Both the position numbers and the translations under genes were made by a program. Shown piece after piece: positions 17,053 through 25,363 of a stretch of DNA of 64,000 bases. The notes beneath the pieces were generated by a model. The model saw only the letters and a list, made by a program, of their open reading frames with translations. It searched no databases and had not been told where the DNA came from. Every line of letters starts with the position of its first letter. Position 1 is the first letter of the stretch. The DNA comes from Burkholderia stagnalis (GTDB lineage: Bacteria > Pseudomonadota > Gammaproteobacteria > Burkholderiales > Burkholderiaceae), in NCBI RefSeq assembly GCF_902830275.1, contig NZ_CADESW010000014.1, positions 141,788-205,787 on the forward strand, given 5' to 3'.

Positions 17053-17943
17053 ATGTCGAACAAGACCCACGATATCCGCCCCGAGCAGTCCGTCGAGCTG
17101 CTGAAGGAACTGCACATCCTGACCCGCGACGGCAAGCTGAACCAGGACAGCCGCCGCAAGCTGAAGCAGGTCTATCACCTGTTCCAGTTCATCGAGCCGC
17201 TGCTCGCCAGCGTGCAGGCCGAGCGCGGCGGCGTGACGCTCGCCGATCACGGCGCGGGCAAGTCGTATCTCGGCTTCATCCTGTACGACCTGTTCTTCAA
17301 GCAGCAGCCGGGGCACGGCACGCCCGCGTTCGCGTCGCACATCTATGGGATCGAGACGCGCGAGGAGCTGGTCGCGCGCTCGGCCGAACTCGCCGCGCGG
17401 CTGGGTTTCGGCGGGATGTCGTTCCTTAACCTGTCCGTGGCCGAGTCGATCACGTCGCCGCTGCTGCCCGCGACGGTCGACGTCGTTACCGCGCTGCACG
17501 CGTGCGACACCGCGACCGACGACGCGATCCGCTTTGCGCTCGCGAAGCAGGCGCGGCACATCGTGCTGGTGCCGTGCTGCCAGGCGGAGATCGCCGGCGT
17601 GCTGCGCAGGAACAAGGGCAAGTCGCTCGCGAACGCGCTGACCGAGGTGTGGCGGCATCCGCTGCACACGCGCGAATTCGGCAGCCAGATCACCAACGTG
17701 CTGCGCTGCCTGCAACTCGAGGCGCACGGCTACCAGGTCAGCGTGACCGAGCTGGTCGGCTGGGAGCACTCGATGAAGAACGAGCTGATCATCGCGCAGT
17801 ACAAGAACCTGCCGCGCCGTCGCCCGGGCGAGCGGCTCACCGAAATTCTCGACATGTTCGGCCTCGCGGAGCTGCGCGAGCGCTTCTTCGTGCCGCAGGG
17901 CGCGCAGCCGGCCGGCGAGGAAGCGGCGCCCGTCGCCGACTGA
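17053..17943 (+). CDS. SAM-dependent methyltransferase-like protein (METTL25/Methyltransf_32 type)
   Basis: 296 residues. A helical N-terminus (HILTRDGKLNQDSRRKLKQVYHL) precedes a methyltransferase core. A modified motif I (ADHGAGKSYLGFIL) is near 73-86. A mid-domain HACDTATD motif is near 154-161 and a VPCC motif is near 176-179. HACD and PCC are hallmarks of the METTL25-like subgroup, proposed to act on RNA or ribosomal proteins; the bacterial substrate is not known to me. The C-terminus (about 265-296) is Pro/Glu-rich and probably disordered. It follows a similar-direction methyltransferase gene and is convergent with the DUF1415 gene 19 bases away. Confidence 0.75.
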   Translation: MSNKTHDIRPEQSVELLKELHILTRDGKLNQDSRRKLKQVYHLFQFIEPLLASVQAERGGVTLADHGAGKSYLGFILYDLFFKQQPGHGTPAFASHIYGIETREELVARSAELAARLGFGGMSFLNLSVAESITSPLLPATVDVVTALHACDTATDDAIRFALAKQARHIVLVPCCQAEIAGVLRRNKGKSLANALTEVWRHPLHTREFGSQITNVLRCLQLEAHGYQVSVTELVGWEHSMKNELIIAQYKNLPRRRPGERLTEILDMFGLAELRERFFVPQGAQPAGEEAAPVAD

Positions 17944-17962
17944 TCCGGCCGCCGCCCGCCGC

Positions 17963-18535
17963 TCAGACGTCGTCGCCGGCGCGGCTCATCCAGTCGCGCC
18001 AGCCGTCGTGGCCGAGGCGGCGCAGCGTGTCCTGGTTTTTCTCGTAGATCGCGGATGCATCCGGAAACGCGTCGACCGCGCGCGCGATGCTGTCCTCGCG
18101 CAGCAGGTGCAGGATCGGATACGGCGCGCGGTTCGTGTAGTTCTCGATGTCGTCGGGTTCGCTGCCTTCGAACCGGTAGTCCGGATGGAAGCTCGCGATC
18201 TGCAGCACGCCGTCGAGCTTCAGCTGCCGCACGAGCCGGTCGGCGAAGAACAGCGCATCGTTGTAGTCGACGAAATCCGCGAACGCGCGCGGGTAGATCA
18301 CGAGCGTCGTGTCGACCTGCTTCGGATCGGCGGCTTCGAGCAGCCGCAGCTCGGTTTCGAGATCGGCGAGCGCATCCTCGAGCGTCGCCGCTTCGCTGAT
18401 CGCGTAGCGCACCTGCTCCTTCACGTAGACGCTTTTCGCGAACGGACACAGATTGAGCCCGATCACCGCGCGCGCGAGCCAGTGCCGGGTGGCGGCGAGG
18501 ATGTCGTCGTGCGAAGGGGCGCGGGTGTCGGTCAT
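17963..18535 (-). CDS. DUF1415 family protein
   Basis: 190 residues covering a full-length DUF1415 domain. It shows the conserved N-terminal HWLARAVIGLNLCPFAKSV segment (single Cys, CPFA) and the central FHPDYRFEG motif. No signal peptide or membrane helix is seen, so it is probably cytoplasmic. Function is unknown. It ends 19 bases from the stop of the convergent methyltransferase gene and lies 58 bases upstream (in the leftward sense) of nothing in its own operon; the TetR gene ends at 18594, so the two leftward genes could share a transcript. Confidence 0.82.
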   Translation of the reverse strand: MTDTRAPSHDDILAATRHWLARAVIGLNLCPFAKSVYVKEQVRYAISEAATLEDALADLETELRLLEAADPKQVDTTLVIYPRAFADFVDYNDALFFADRLVRQLKLDGVLQIASFHPDYRFEGSEPDDIENYTNRAPYPILHLLREDSIARAVDAFPDASAIYEKNQDTLRRLGHDGWRDWMSRAGDDV

Positions 18536-18593
18536 GGCAGGGCGGAAAGATCGGAGACGGCCGCATTGTAGCGGGCGCGGCGCAGGCCGCTCG

Positions 18594-19214
18594 TCACGCG
18601 CATGCAGCCTCGATCAGCTGCGTGGCCAGCGCCGGCGCCGCGCCGATCGGCGTCTCGCCGTACCGGTACGTCTGGCTCGCCGCGTAGATCCCCTCGATCA
18701 CGAGCGCGAGCGAATCGGCCAGGAAGGCCGGCTGCCGCGCGCCGGCGCTCGCGCACAGCTCGACGAGCCGCGCCATCAGCCGTTCCTTGTTCTGCGCGAC
18801 GCGTTCGCGCGCCGGGTGCGACGCGTCCGGGAATTCCGCGGCGACGTTGACGAACGGGCAGCCGCGGTAATCCTTCTGCGTCGCGCGCTCGGCGAGATCG
18901 GTGAAGTACTGGATCAGCTGCGCCTTCGGCTGGCCGGGATGCTTCGCGACGCTCGTGTCGAAGCGCTCGAAGAAGCACGCATCCATCCGCTCCAGATACG
19001 CGAGGATCAGCTCGTCCTTCGACGAGAACTGGCGATACAGGCTCATCTTGTTGACGCCGGCCAGCTCCACCACGGCCTCGACGCCCACCGCGCGCACCCC
19101 TTCCCTGTAGAACAGCTCTTCGGCCGCGCGCAGCAGGTGCTCCTGCGCGGCAGCGCCCGAGATCGGCTGCCGCGTGCGGCGCGACGCGGGCTTGGCGGTC
19201 TCGATGTCGGACAT
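18594..19214 (-). CDS. TetR/AcrR-family repressor
   Basis: 206 residues. The N-terminal helix-turn-helix domain (about 20-66) carries the typical REGVRAVGVEAVVELAGVNK recognition region followed by MSLYRQFSSKDELI. The C-terminal ligand domain includes a TetR_C-type segment (DYRGCPFVNVAAEFPD) with one Cys that could sense thiol or electrophile. The gene is divergent from an MFS transporter at 19485. The shared region holds a palindrome pair over a consensus-like promoter, so it very likely represses that transporter and perhaps itself. The start at 19214 has GAGG upstream; the much longer open frame through the MFS gene is an antisense shadow. Confidence 0.9.
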   Translation of the reverse strand: MSDIETAKPASRRTRQPISGAAAQEHLLRAAEELFYREGVRAVGVEAVVELAGVNKMSLYRQFSSKDELILAYLERMDACFFERFDTSVAKHPGQPKAQLIQYFTDLAERATQKDYRGCPFVNVAAEFPDASHPARERVAQNKERLMARLVELCASAGARQPAFLADSLALVIEGIYAASQTYRYGETPIGAAPALATQLIEAACA

Positions 19215-19241
19215 GTTGGCCTCGAAGTCGAAATTGAATGC

Positions 19242-19298
19242 TTGACATGTTACCGACTGGTCACTACGATCGCAACACACTTGTGACTGATCGGTAAC
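19242..19298 (+). promoter_or_regulatory. Promoter of the MFS gene with TetR operator half-sites
   Basis: A -35 TTGACA (19242-19247) and -10 TACGAT (19265-19270) are spaced by 17 bases. The spacer and the downstream region carry inverted 16-base arms: GTTACCGACTGGTCAC at 19249-19264 and GTGACTGATCGGTAAC at 19282-19297, 13 of 16 positions complementary. This layout fits repression by the adjacent TetR protein. The MFS start codon is about 210 bases farther on. A 12-base direct repeat (TCCGGTCGACAG) occurs twice in that leader. Confidence 0.7.
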
Positions 19299-19484
19299 AA
19301 TGCGATCGGATCGATGACAACTGCCAGGCGTCGGCCAGGGGCCGGCCGACGCGGGGTGCGGCGGAGGTGGCCCGTTTTGCGTGGGACCGGGCGAGGCGCT
19401 GAGGCGCTGATTCCGGTCGACAGCGCTGCATGGGACTGGACTAAGTGCGCAAGCGCCGAGTCCGGTCGACAGGAGAATACGGAC

Positions 19485-20768
19485 ATGAACTGGGCGGCAA
19501 GACGAATCGGCGGGCGCTTCCACTACGGATGGCTCGCGGCGGCGGTGGTATTCCTGATCCTGCTGGCGGCGGCCGGCACCCGAGCGACGCCGAGCGTGCT
19601 GATGGTGCCGCTCGAGCGGGAGCTCGGCTGGAGCCGCGCGGCGATCTCGCTGGCGATTTCGGTGAACATCGCGCTCTACGGGCTGACCGGGCCGTTTGCG
19701 GCCGCGGCGATGCAGCGCTTCGGGCTGCGGCCGACCATCCTGACCGCGCTCGTGACGATGGGCGCGGGCGTTGCGCTGTCGTCGATGATGACGCAGAGCT
19801 GGCAGATGGTGCTGATCTGGGGCCTGATGGTCGGCAGTTCGACGGGCGTCGTCGCGCTGACGCTGTCGGCGACCTTCGTCACGCGCTGGTTCCACGCGCG
19901 GCGCGGGCTCGTGATGGGGGTGCTGACCGCAAGCACGGCCACCGGCCAGCTCGTGTTCCTGCCGATGCTCGCGGCGATCGCGCAGCGGCACGGCTGGCGG
20001 CCGGTCGTGCTGGTCGTCGCGCTGGCGGCGGCGATCGTGATTCCGCTCGTCGCGCTGCTGCTGCCGGAGCGGCCGTCCGACGTCGCGCTGCGTCCGTACG
20101 GCGAGCCGGCCGATGCGCCGCCCGCCGCCGACGCGTCGAAGGAGAACCCGCTCAAGGTCGCATTCGGCACGCTGCTTACCGCCAGCCGCTCGCGCGATTT
20201 CTGGCTGCTGTTCTTCAGCTTCTTCATCTGCGGCGCGAGCACCAACGGCTACGTCGGCACGCACCTGATCGCGATGTGCAGCGACTACGGGATGACGGAA
20301 GTGCAGGGCGCGTCGCTGCTCGCCGCGATGGGCGTGTTCGACCTGTTCGGCACCACGCTGTCGGGCTGGCTGTCCGACCGCTACGACAACCGCGTGCTGC
20401 TGTTCTGGTACTACGGGCTGCGCGGGTTGTCGCTGATCTACCTGCCGCACGCGTTCGGCATCGATTTCTTCGGGCTGCCGCTGTTCGCGATGTTCTATGG
20501 GCTCGACTGGATCGCCACCGTGCCGCCGACGGTGCGGCTCGCGACCGACGTGTTCGGCAAGACGGCCGCGCCCGTCGTGTTCGGCTGGATCGTCGCCGGC
20601 CATCAGCTCGGCGCGGCGTTCGCGGCGCTCGGCGCGGGGATGCTGCGTGCGAGCCTCGGCACCTACACGATCGCGTCGATGATCTCGGGCGGGCTGTGCA
20701 TCCTCGGCGCGCTGGTCGTGCTGCGCATCAACCGCGGCACGTCGCGCGCGGCGGCGCAGCCGGTCTGA
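19485..20768 (+). CDS. MFS transporter
   Basis: 427-residue major facilitator with about 12 transmembrane helices. The first half starts FHYGWLAAAVVFLILLAAAGTRATPSVLM, and a cytoplasmic loop with charged residues lies near 200-225. The conserved loop motif in the second half reads GWLSDRYDNR. It resembles the YnfM/OFA-like monocarboxylate-type group of MFS porters; the substrate is not clear. The ATG at 19485 has AGGAG upstream. Control by the divergent TetR repressor is likely. A substrate that is a toxic or aromatic compound would fit the regulator type but is inference. Confidence 0.85.
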   Translation: MNWAARRIGGRFHYGWLAAAVVFLILLAAAGTRATPSVLMVPLERELGWSRAAISLAISVNIALYGLTGPFAAAAMQRFGLRPTILTALVTMGAGVALSSMMTQSWQMVLIWGLMVGSSTGVVALTLSATFVTRWFHARRGLVMGVLTASTATGQLVFLPMLAAIAQRHGWRPVVLVVALAAAIVIPLVALLLPERPSDVALRPYGEPADAPPAADASKENPLKVAFGTLLTASRSRDFWLLFFSFFICGASTNGYVGTHLIAMCSDYGMTEVQGASLLAAMGVFDLFGTTLSGWLSDRYDNRVLLFWYYGLRGLSLIYLPHAFGIDFFGLPLFAMFYGLDWIATVPPTVRLATDVFGKTAAPVVFGWIVAGHQLGAAFAALGAGMLRASLGTYTIASMISGGLCILGALVVLRINRGTSRAAAQPV

Positions 20769-20918
20769 GCATCGGGCAGGCGGGCCGCGCGCGGCCCGGC
20801 CATAGCAGGATCGGCGATTTGCATTGATCGCCCCGGCCGGGCGCGGCGGCGCGCAACCGGTTATGCTTGCGGTTCTCCGGGCGTTCGCGCCCCTTCATCG
20901 ATACCAACGAGGATCCGC

Positions 20919-21524
20919 ATGTCCGTCAAACCTGCACCCACCTCTGTTTCGATTCATGAACTGATCGCGGGCCGCTGGAGCCCGCGCGCCTATTCGAACG
21001 CGCCGGTCGCCGCCGACCAGCTGCACGCCGTGCTCGAGGCCGCGCGCTGGGCGCCGTCGGCCTACAACGCGCAGCCGTGGCGCTTCATCGTGTTCGATCG
21101 CGCGCGCGACGAAGCGGCGTTCAAGCGCGCGTTCGCGACGCTGGTGCCGTTCAACCAGGGCTGGAACGCGCCCGCACCGGTGCTGATCGCGGTGACCGCG
21201 CATACGCTCACGCCGAAGGGCGAGCCGGCGCCGACCGCGCTGTACGACGCCGGCGCGGCCGCGATGTCGCTGGTGCTGCAGGCGCACGCGCTCGGGCTCG
21301 CGGCTCACCAGATGAGCGGGTTCGACGCGAATGCGTTCCGCACCGCGTTCGCGATCCCGGCGGACGTCGCGATTCCCGCGCTGATCTCGATCGGCCACTA
21401 TGGCGATGCCGACAAGCTCGATCCGGTGCTGCGCGATCGCGAGAAGGCGCCGCGCACGCGCCATCCGATCGGCGAAGTGGTGTACGCGGGCGCGTGGAAG
21501 AAGGGTTTCGACGCGGCGGCGTGA
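20919..21524 (+). CDS. Nitroreductase family protein
   Basis: 201-residue FMN-dependent nitroreductase-fold protein. The N-terminal flavin-binding stretch RWSPRAYSNAPV is near 19-30, with ARWAPSAYNAQPWRFIVF near 42-59. The central LGLAAHQMSGF helix and the C-terminal IGHYGDAD match the flavin-binding pocket. Physiological substrates are usually quinones, nitroaromatics or related electron acceptors. The family is dimeric and cytosolic. It is a stand-alone gene about 150 bases after the MFS stop; a GC-rich hairpin at about 20782-20797 may end the MFS transcript. Confidence 0.88.
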   Translation: MSVKPAPTSVSIHELIAGRWSPRAYSNAPVAADQLHAVLEAARWAPSAYNAQPWRFIVFDRARDEAAFKRAFATLVPFNQGWNAPAPVLIAVTAHTLTPKGEPAPTALYDAGAAAMSLVLQAHALGLAAHQMSGFDANAFRTAFAIPADVAIPALISIGHYGDADKLDPVLRDREKAPRTRHPIGEVVYAGAWKKGFDAAA

Positions 21525-21717
21525 GCCCGCCGCATGCGCCTCGCGCGTTGCGGTTTCTTCAGATGTTTATTCAGGCATCGGCAGGCGCGGCCATCCCTCG
21601 GCCGCCGGCCGCGTTTCTCCGTCACCGGAGGCCGGCACCCGATTGTGATCACGCGGGCTTCGTGATAAAAAGCCCGTCCTTTCCGTTTTCGCGCCGGCCA
21701 TGCGGCGGCACCTTCCC

Positions 21718-22968
21718 ATGACTTACTGCGCGATCGACTTCGGTACGTCCAATTCCGCCGTGGCGCTGCCCGACGGCGCGGGCATGCGGCTCGCTCCCGT
21801 CGAGGGCGCCCACCTGACGCTGCCGACCGCCATTTTCTTCAACAACGACGAGGAGACGGTCGAATACGGCCGCGCGGCGCTCGCGTCGTATATCGACGGC
21901 TTCGACGGCCGGCTGATGCGCTCGATGAAGAGCATCCTCGGTTCGCCGCTCGCGGAGACGACCACCGATCTCGGCGACGGCACCGCGATGGCGTACACCG
22001 ACATCATCGCGCGCTTCCTCACGCACCTGAAACGCAATGCGGAGGCCTGCGCCGGCGCGCCGATCGGCCGCGCGGTGCTCGGCCGGCCGGTGTTCTTCGT
22101 CGACGACGATCCGCGCGCCGACCAGCTCGCGCAGGACCAGCTCGAAGCGGCCGCACGCGCGGTCGGCTTCAACGACGTGCATTTCCAGTACGAGCCGATC
22201 GCCGCCGCGTTCGACTACGAGTCGCGCCAGCGCGACGAGCGGCTCGTGCTGGTCGCCGACATCGGCGGCGGCACGTCCGACTTCTCGCTGGTGCGGGTCG
22301 GCCCCGAGCGGATGGCGCGCCTCGAGCGCAAGGACGACGTGCTCGCGCACCACGGCGTGCACGTGGCCGGCACGGACTACGACCGGCGCGTCGAGCTGTC
22401 GGCGATCCTGCCCGCATTCGGTTACCGCGCGCTCGATCCTGAAGGGCGCGAACTGCCGAACCGGATCTACTTCGACCTCGCGACCTGGCACCTGATCAAC
22501 ACGGTCTACACGCCGAAGCGGCTCGGCGAGCTGAAGCTGATGAAGCACCTGTACGTCGACGCGCGGCATTTCGAGCGGCTCGCGCGGGTGGTCGAGCTGC
22601 GCTTCGGCCATGCGCTGATGGCGCGCGCGGAAGAGGCGAAGATCGGCGTCGCGGCGGGCGGGGAGACGATGATCGACCTGAACGACGTGGAGGAAGACCT
22701 GCAGATCGCGTTCGACGCGGGCCGGCTGATCGATGCGAGCGGCGACGACACCGCGCGCATCGTCGAGGCCGCGCGCGAGACGGTGCGGCTCGCGGGCATC
22801 GCGCCGCGCGACGTCGGCGCGCTGTACTTCACGGGCGGCTCGACCGGGCTGGCGTTCCTGTCGGGCGCGCTCGCGGGCGCGTTCCCGGATGCGCAGCCGG
22901 TGTTCGGCGACCGGCTCGCGAGCGTGGCGACGGGGCTCGGCATTCACGCGCAGCGGCTGTTCGGCTGA
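21718..22968 (+). CDS. yegD: YegD-like Hsp70 family protein
   Basis: 416 residues with only the Hsp70/actin ATPase domain. There is phosphate-1 MTYCAIDFGTSNSAV at the start, phosphate-2 VADIGGGTSDFSLV near 178-191, and a C-terminal adenosine loop YFTGGSTGLAFL. The DnaK substrate-binding domain is missing, as in E. coli YegD. It may be a chaperone-like or sugar-kinase-like protein; the role is unknown. The start at 21718 gives the family-typical MTYCAIDFG; the ATG at 21700 would add six residues. A terminator follows at 22988-23019, shared with the convergent cspA. Confidence 0.85.
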   Translation: MTYCAIDFGTSNSAVALPDGAGMRLAPVEGAHLTLPTAIFFNNDEETVEYGRAALASYIDGFDGRLMRSMKSILGSPLAETTTDLGDGTAMAYTDIIARFLTHLKRNAEACAGAPIGRAVLGRPVFFVDDDPRADQLAQDQLEAAARAVGFNDVHFQYEPIAAAFDYESRQRDERLVLVADIGGGTSDFSLVRVGPERMARLERKDDVLAHHGVHVAGTDYDRRVELSAILPAFGYRALDPEGRELPNRIYFDLATWHLINTVYTPKRLGELKLMKHLYVDARHFERLARVVELRFGHALMARAEEAKIGVAAGGETMIDLNDVEEDLQIAFDAGRLIDASGDDTARIVEAARETVRLAGIAPRDVGALYFTGGSTGLAFLSGALAGAFPDAQPVFGDRLASVATGLGIHAQRLFG

Positions 22969-22987
22969 ACGTCGCCGGCGACGAGAC

Positions 22988-23019
22988 AAAAAAAAGCCCC
23001 GCCGAAGCGGGGCTTTTTC
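22988..23019. terminator. Bidirectional terminator between yegD and cspA
   Basis: A-run, 8-base GC stem AGCCCCGC / GCGGGGCT with a CGAA loop, then a T-run. It works for both converging genes. Confidence 0.88.
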
Positions 23020-23044
23020 TTTCAGACGAATTCTCGCGCTGAAC

Positions 23045-23248
23045 TTACAGCGGGCGAATGTTCGCAGCTTGCAGACCCTTCGGGCCCGTCTTCACTTCGA
23101 ATTCGACCTTTTGGTTTTCTTGCAGCGTCTTGAAGCCTTCGACGCGGATTTCCGAGAAGTGCGCGAACAGATCGTCGCCGCCGCCTTCCGGGGTGATGAA
23201 GCCGAAGCCCTTAGCGTCATTGAACCACTTGACGGTACCGGTTGCCAT
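23045..23248 (-). CDS. cspA: Cold-shock protein CspA family
   Basis: 67-residue single cold-shock domain. RNP1 KGFGFITP is at 13-20 and RNP2 DLFAHF at 26-31, with the preceding MATGTVKWFNDAKG. It binds single-stranded RNA and DNA and acts as an RNA chaperone. Length and composition are those of CspA/CspD-type proteins of beta-proteobacteria. A good ribosome site (AGGAAC, 6-7 bases upstream) precedes ATG 23248. A promoter at 23396-23424 leaves a 5' leader of about 140 bases, typical of cold-regulated csp genes, where the leader controls mRNA stability and translation. Confidence 0.96.
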   Translation of the reverse strand: MATGTVKWFNDAKGFGFITPEGGGDDLFAHFSEIRVEGFKTLQENQKVEFEVKTGPKGLQAANIRPL

Positions 23249-23395
23249 GTTACTTGTTCCTAAAAAGATAAAACGGGGCCGAAGCCCATGGGGCGCAAAA
23301 AATCAAGGAAGGGGTAATGGGACCAACCGGAGTACCGTTGATGGGCGAACTACGAAAGAACCAATTCACTCGCCGCTTGAAATCCTGCGTGGATC

Positions 23396-23424
23396 TTTAT
23401 ACGGCTAATTCATCGTCCGGTCAA
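23396..23424 (-). promoter_or_regulatory. Putative cspA promoter
   Basis: Read leftward: -35 TTGACC (23424-23419), 17-base spacer, -10 TATAAA (23401-23396). The start site would be near 23388, giving a 5' UTR of about 140 bases. The rest of the 23249-23669 gap is AT-rich; the portion from about 23500 to 23669 should carry the promoter of the rightward permease gene, where I see no clear match. Confidence 0.65.
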
Positions 23425-23669
23425 CCGTATTTCCACTGTCTCAGGGTTAATACGAATTTAGAGCTTACAAACATTGCGGATGTCACGGATTTTTTGTAGG
23501 GATTGATCGATTTCAGCGCAAATGTCGAGGTGCAACCGTTACACTACGCGCCGCATGGACCGGGTTGCTCCGATCGAGTGATCCGTCCCCCCAAGAATGC
23601 GTGCGCGGTGCAGTTCGAGCCGATCCCGAGCTGAGAGCCGACCACGCTTTTTGAGACACAGGAGAGGAT

Positions 23670-25268
23670 GTGAAGAGTTCTATACAACGGAACATCGGCC
23701 CGTTTGCACTGATGCTGACGGGGCTGGGTTCGATTATCGGCTCGGGCTGGCTGTTCGGCGCCTGGAAAGCCGCGAAGATCGCCGGTCCGGCGGCGATCTG
23801 CGCGTGGATCATCGGCGCGGTGGTGATTCTCGCGATTGCACTGACCTATGCCGAGCTCGGCGCGATGTTCCCCGAATCGGGCGGCATGGTGCGCTATGCA
23901 CGCTACTCGCATGGTTCGCTGGTGGGCTTCATCAGCGCGTGGGCGAACTGGATCGCGATCGTCTCGGTGATCCCGATCGAGGCCGAGGCATCGATCCAGT
24001 ACATGAGCACCTGGCCGTATGAATGGGCGCACAGCCTGTTCGTGAACGGCGAGCTGACCACGCCGGGCCTGCTGCTGTCGGCCGTCCTCGTCGTCATCTA
24101 CTTCCTGCTGAACTACTGGGGCGTGAAGGCGTTCGCGCGCGCGAACACCGCGATCACGATCTTCAAGTTCCTGATCCCCGGCCTGACGATCGCCGGCCTG
24201 ATGCTGTCGAGCTTCCATGCCGACAACCTCGGCATGGCGACCAACGAGAGCTTCGCGCCGTACGGCTGGTCGGCGGTGCTGACCGCGGTCGCGACGAGCG
24301 GCATCGTGTTCGCGTTCAACGGCTTCCAGAGCCCGGTGAACCTCGCGGGCGAAGCGCGCAACCCGTCGCGCAGCGTGCCGTTCGCGGTGATCACGTCGAT
24401 CCTGATCGCGCTCGTGATCTACGTGCTGCTGCAGGTCGCGTACATCGGCTCGGTGAATCCGGCCGACGTCGCGAAGGGCTGGGCGCACTTCAACTTCTCG
24501 TCGCCGTTCGCCGAGCTGGCGATCGCGCTGAACCTGAACTGGCTCGCGATCCTGCTGTACGTCGACGCGTTCGTCAGCCCGAGCGGCACCGGCACGACCT
24601 ACATGGCGACGACCACCCGCATGATCTATGCGATGGAGCGCAACAACACGATGCCGAAGATGTTCGGCAACGTGCACCCGCTGTACGGCGTGCCGCGCCA
24701 GGCGATGTGGTTCAACCTGCTGGTCTCGTTCATCTTCCTGTTCTTCTTCCGCGGCTGGAGCTCGCTCGCGGCGGTGATCTCGGTCGCGACGGTGATCTCG
24801 TACCTGACCGGCCCGATCAGCCTGATGGCGCTGCGCCGCGCGGCGACCGACATCGAACGTCCGCTGTCGATCCCGCTGATGAAGCTGATCGCGCCGTTCG
24901 CGTTCGTCTGCGCGTCGCTGATCCTGTACTGGGCGACGTGGCCGCTGACCGGCGAAATCATCCTGCTGATGATCGTCGCGCTGCCGGTGTACTTCTACTT
25001 CCAGGCCAAGGCGGGCTGGAGCGGCTGGAGCCGCGACCTGAAGGCCGCGTGGTGGCTCGTCGCGTACCTGCCGACGATGGCCGTGCTGTCGCTGATCGGC
25101 AGCAAGGAGTTCGGCGGCCACGGCGTGCTGCCGTACGGCTGGGACATGCTCGTCGTCGCGGCGATCTCGCTGGTGTTCTACTTCTGGGGCGTGAACACCG
25201 GCTACCGCACCGAGTATCTCGACGAGCGCGAATCGCGCGACGAGATCCTCGAGGGCGTCGGCGCCTGA
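23670..25268 (+). CDS. APC-family amino acid permease
   Basis: 532 residues, about 12-14 transmembrane helices. The first helix carries the APC unwinding motif LTGLGSIIGSGWLFG (about 16-30). The conserved helix-3 region PESGGMVRYARYSHG is near 69-83, and helix 6 has VFAFNGFQSPVNLAGEARNPSRSVP. Such proteins are proton-coupled amino acid or amine importers; this one resembles the aspartate:proton symporter group (YveA-like), but the substrate is not certain. The start is GTG at 23670, placed directly after GGAGAGGAT. A single gene ending in a shared terminator at 25312-25349. Confidence 0.85.
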   Translation: MKSSIQRNIGPFALMLTGLGSIIGSGWLFGAWKAAKIAGPAAICAWIIGAVVILAIALTYAELGAMFPESGGMVRYARYSHGSLVGFISAWANWIAIVSVIPIEAEASIQYMSTWPYEWAHSLFVNGELTTPGLLLSAVLVVIYFLLNYWGVKAFARANTAITIFKFLIPGLTIAGLMLSSFHADNLGMATNESFAPYGWSAVLTAVATSGIVFAFNGFQSPVNLAGEARNPSRSVPFAVITSILIALVIYVLLQVAYIGSVNPADVAKGWAHFNFSSPFAELAIALNLNWLAILLYVDAFVSPSGTGTTYMATTTRMIYAMERNNTMPKMFGNVHPLYGVPRQAMWFNLLVSFIFLFFFRGWSSLAAVISVATVISYLTGPISLMALRRAATDIERPLSIPLMKLIAPFAFVCASLILYWATWPLTGEIILLMIVALPVYFYFQAKAGWSGWSRDLKAAWWLVAYLPTMAVLSLIGSKEFGGHGVLPYGWDMLVVAAISLVFYFWGVNTGYRTEYLDERESRDEILEGVGA

Positions 25269-25311
25269 CGGATCCTGACCTGCCGCCGGATTCGGCGGCG
25301 GCGGGAGGCGA

Positions 25312-25349
25312 GAAAAAACCCGTTCGAGCCTGGCTCGAACGGGTTTTTC
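25312..25349. terminator. Bidirectional terminator
   Basis: A-run, 13-base inverted repeat (ACCCGTTCGAGCC / GGCTCGAACGGGT, almost no loop), then a T-run, between the convergent permease and dioxygenase genes. Confidence 0.9.
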
Positions 25350-25363
25350 ATTTGGGCGGCCGC

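Noticed and set aside
19215..20603. N-terminal extension of the TetR gene through the MFS gene (669-codon frame)
   Set aside because: The TetR domain starts at 19214 with a ribosome site; the extension is antisense to the MFS gene and extremely Arg/His-rich.
20782..20797. GC-only hairpin after the MFS gene
   Set aside because: Self-complementary GC stretch without a T-run; could arise from base composition alone.
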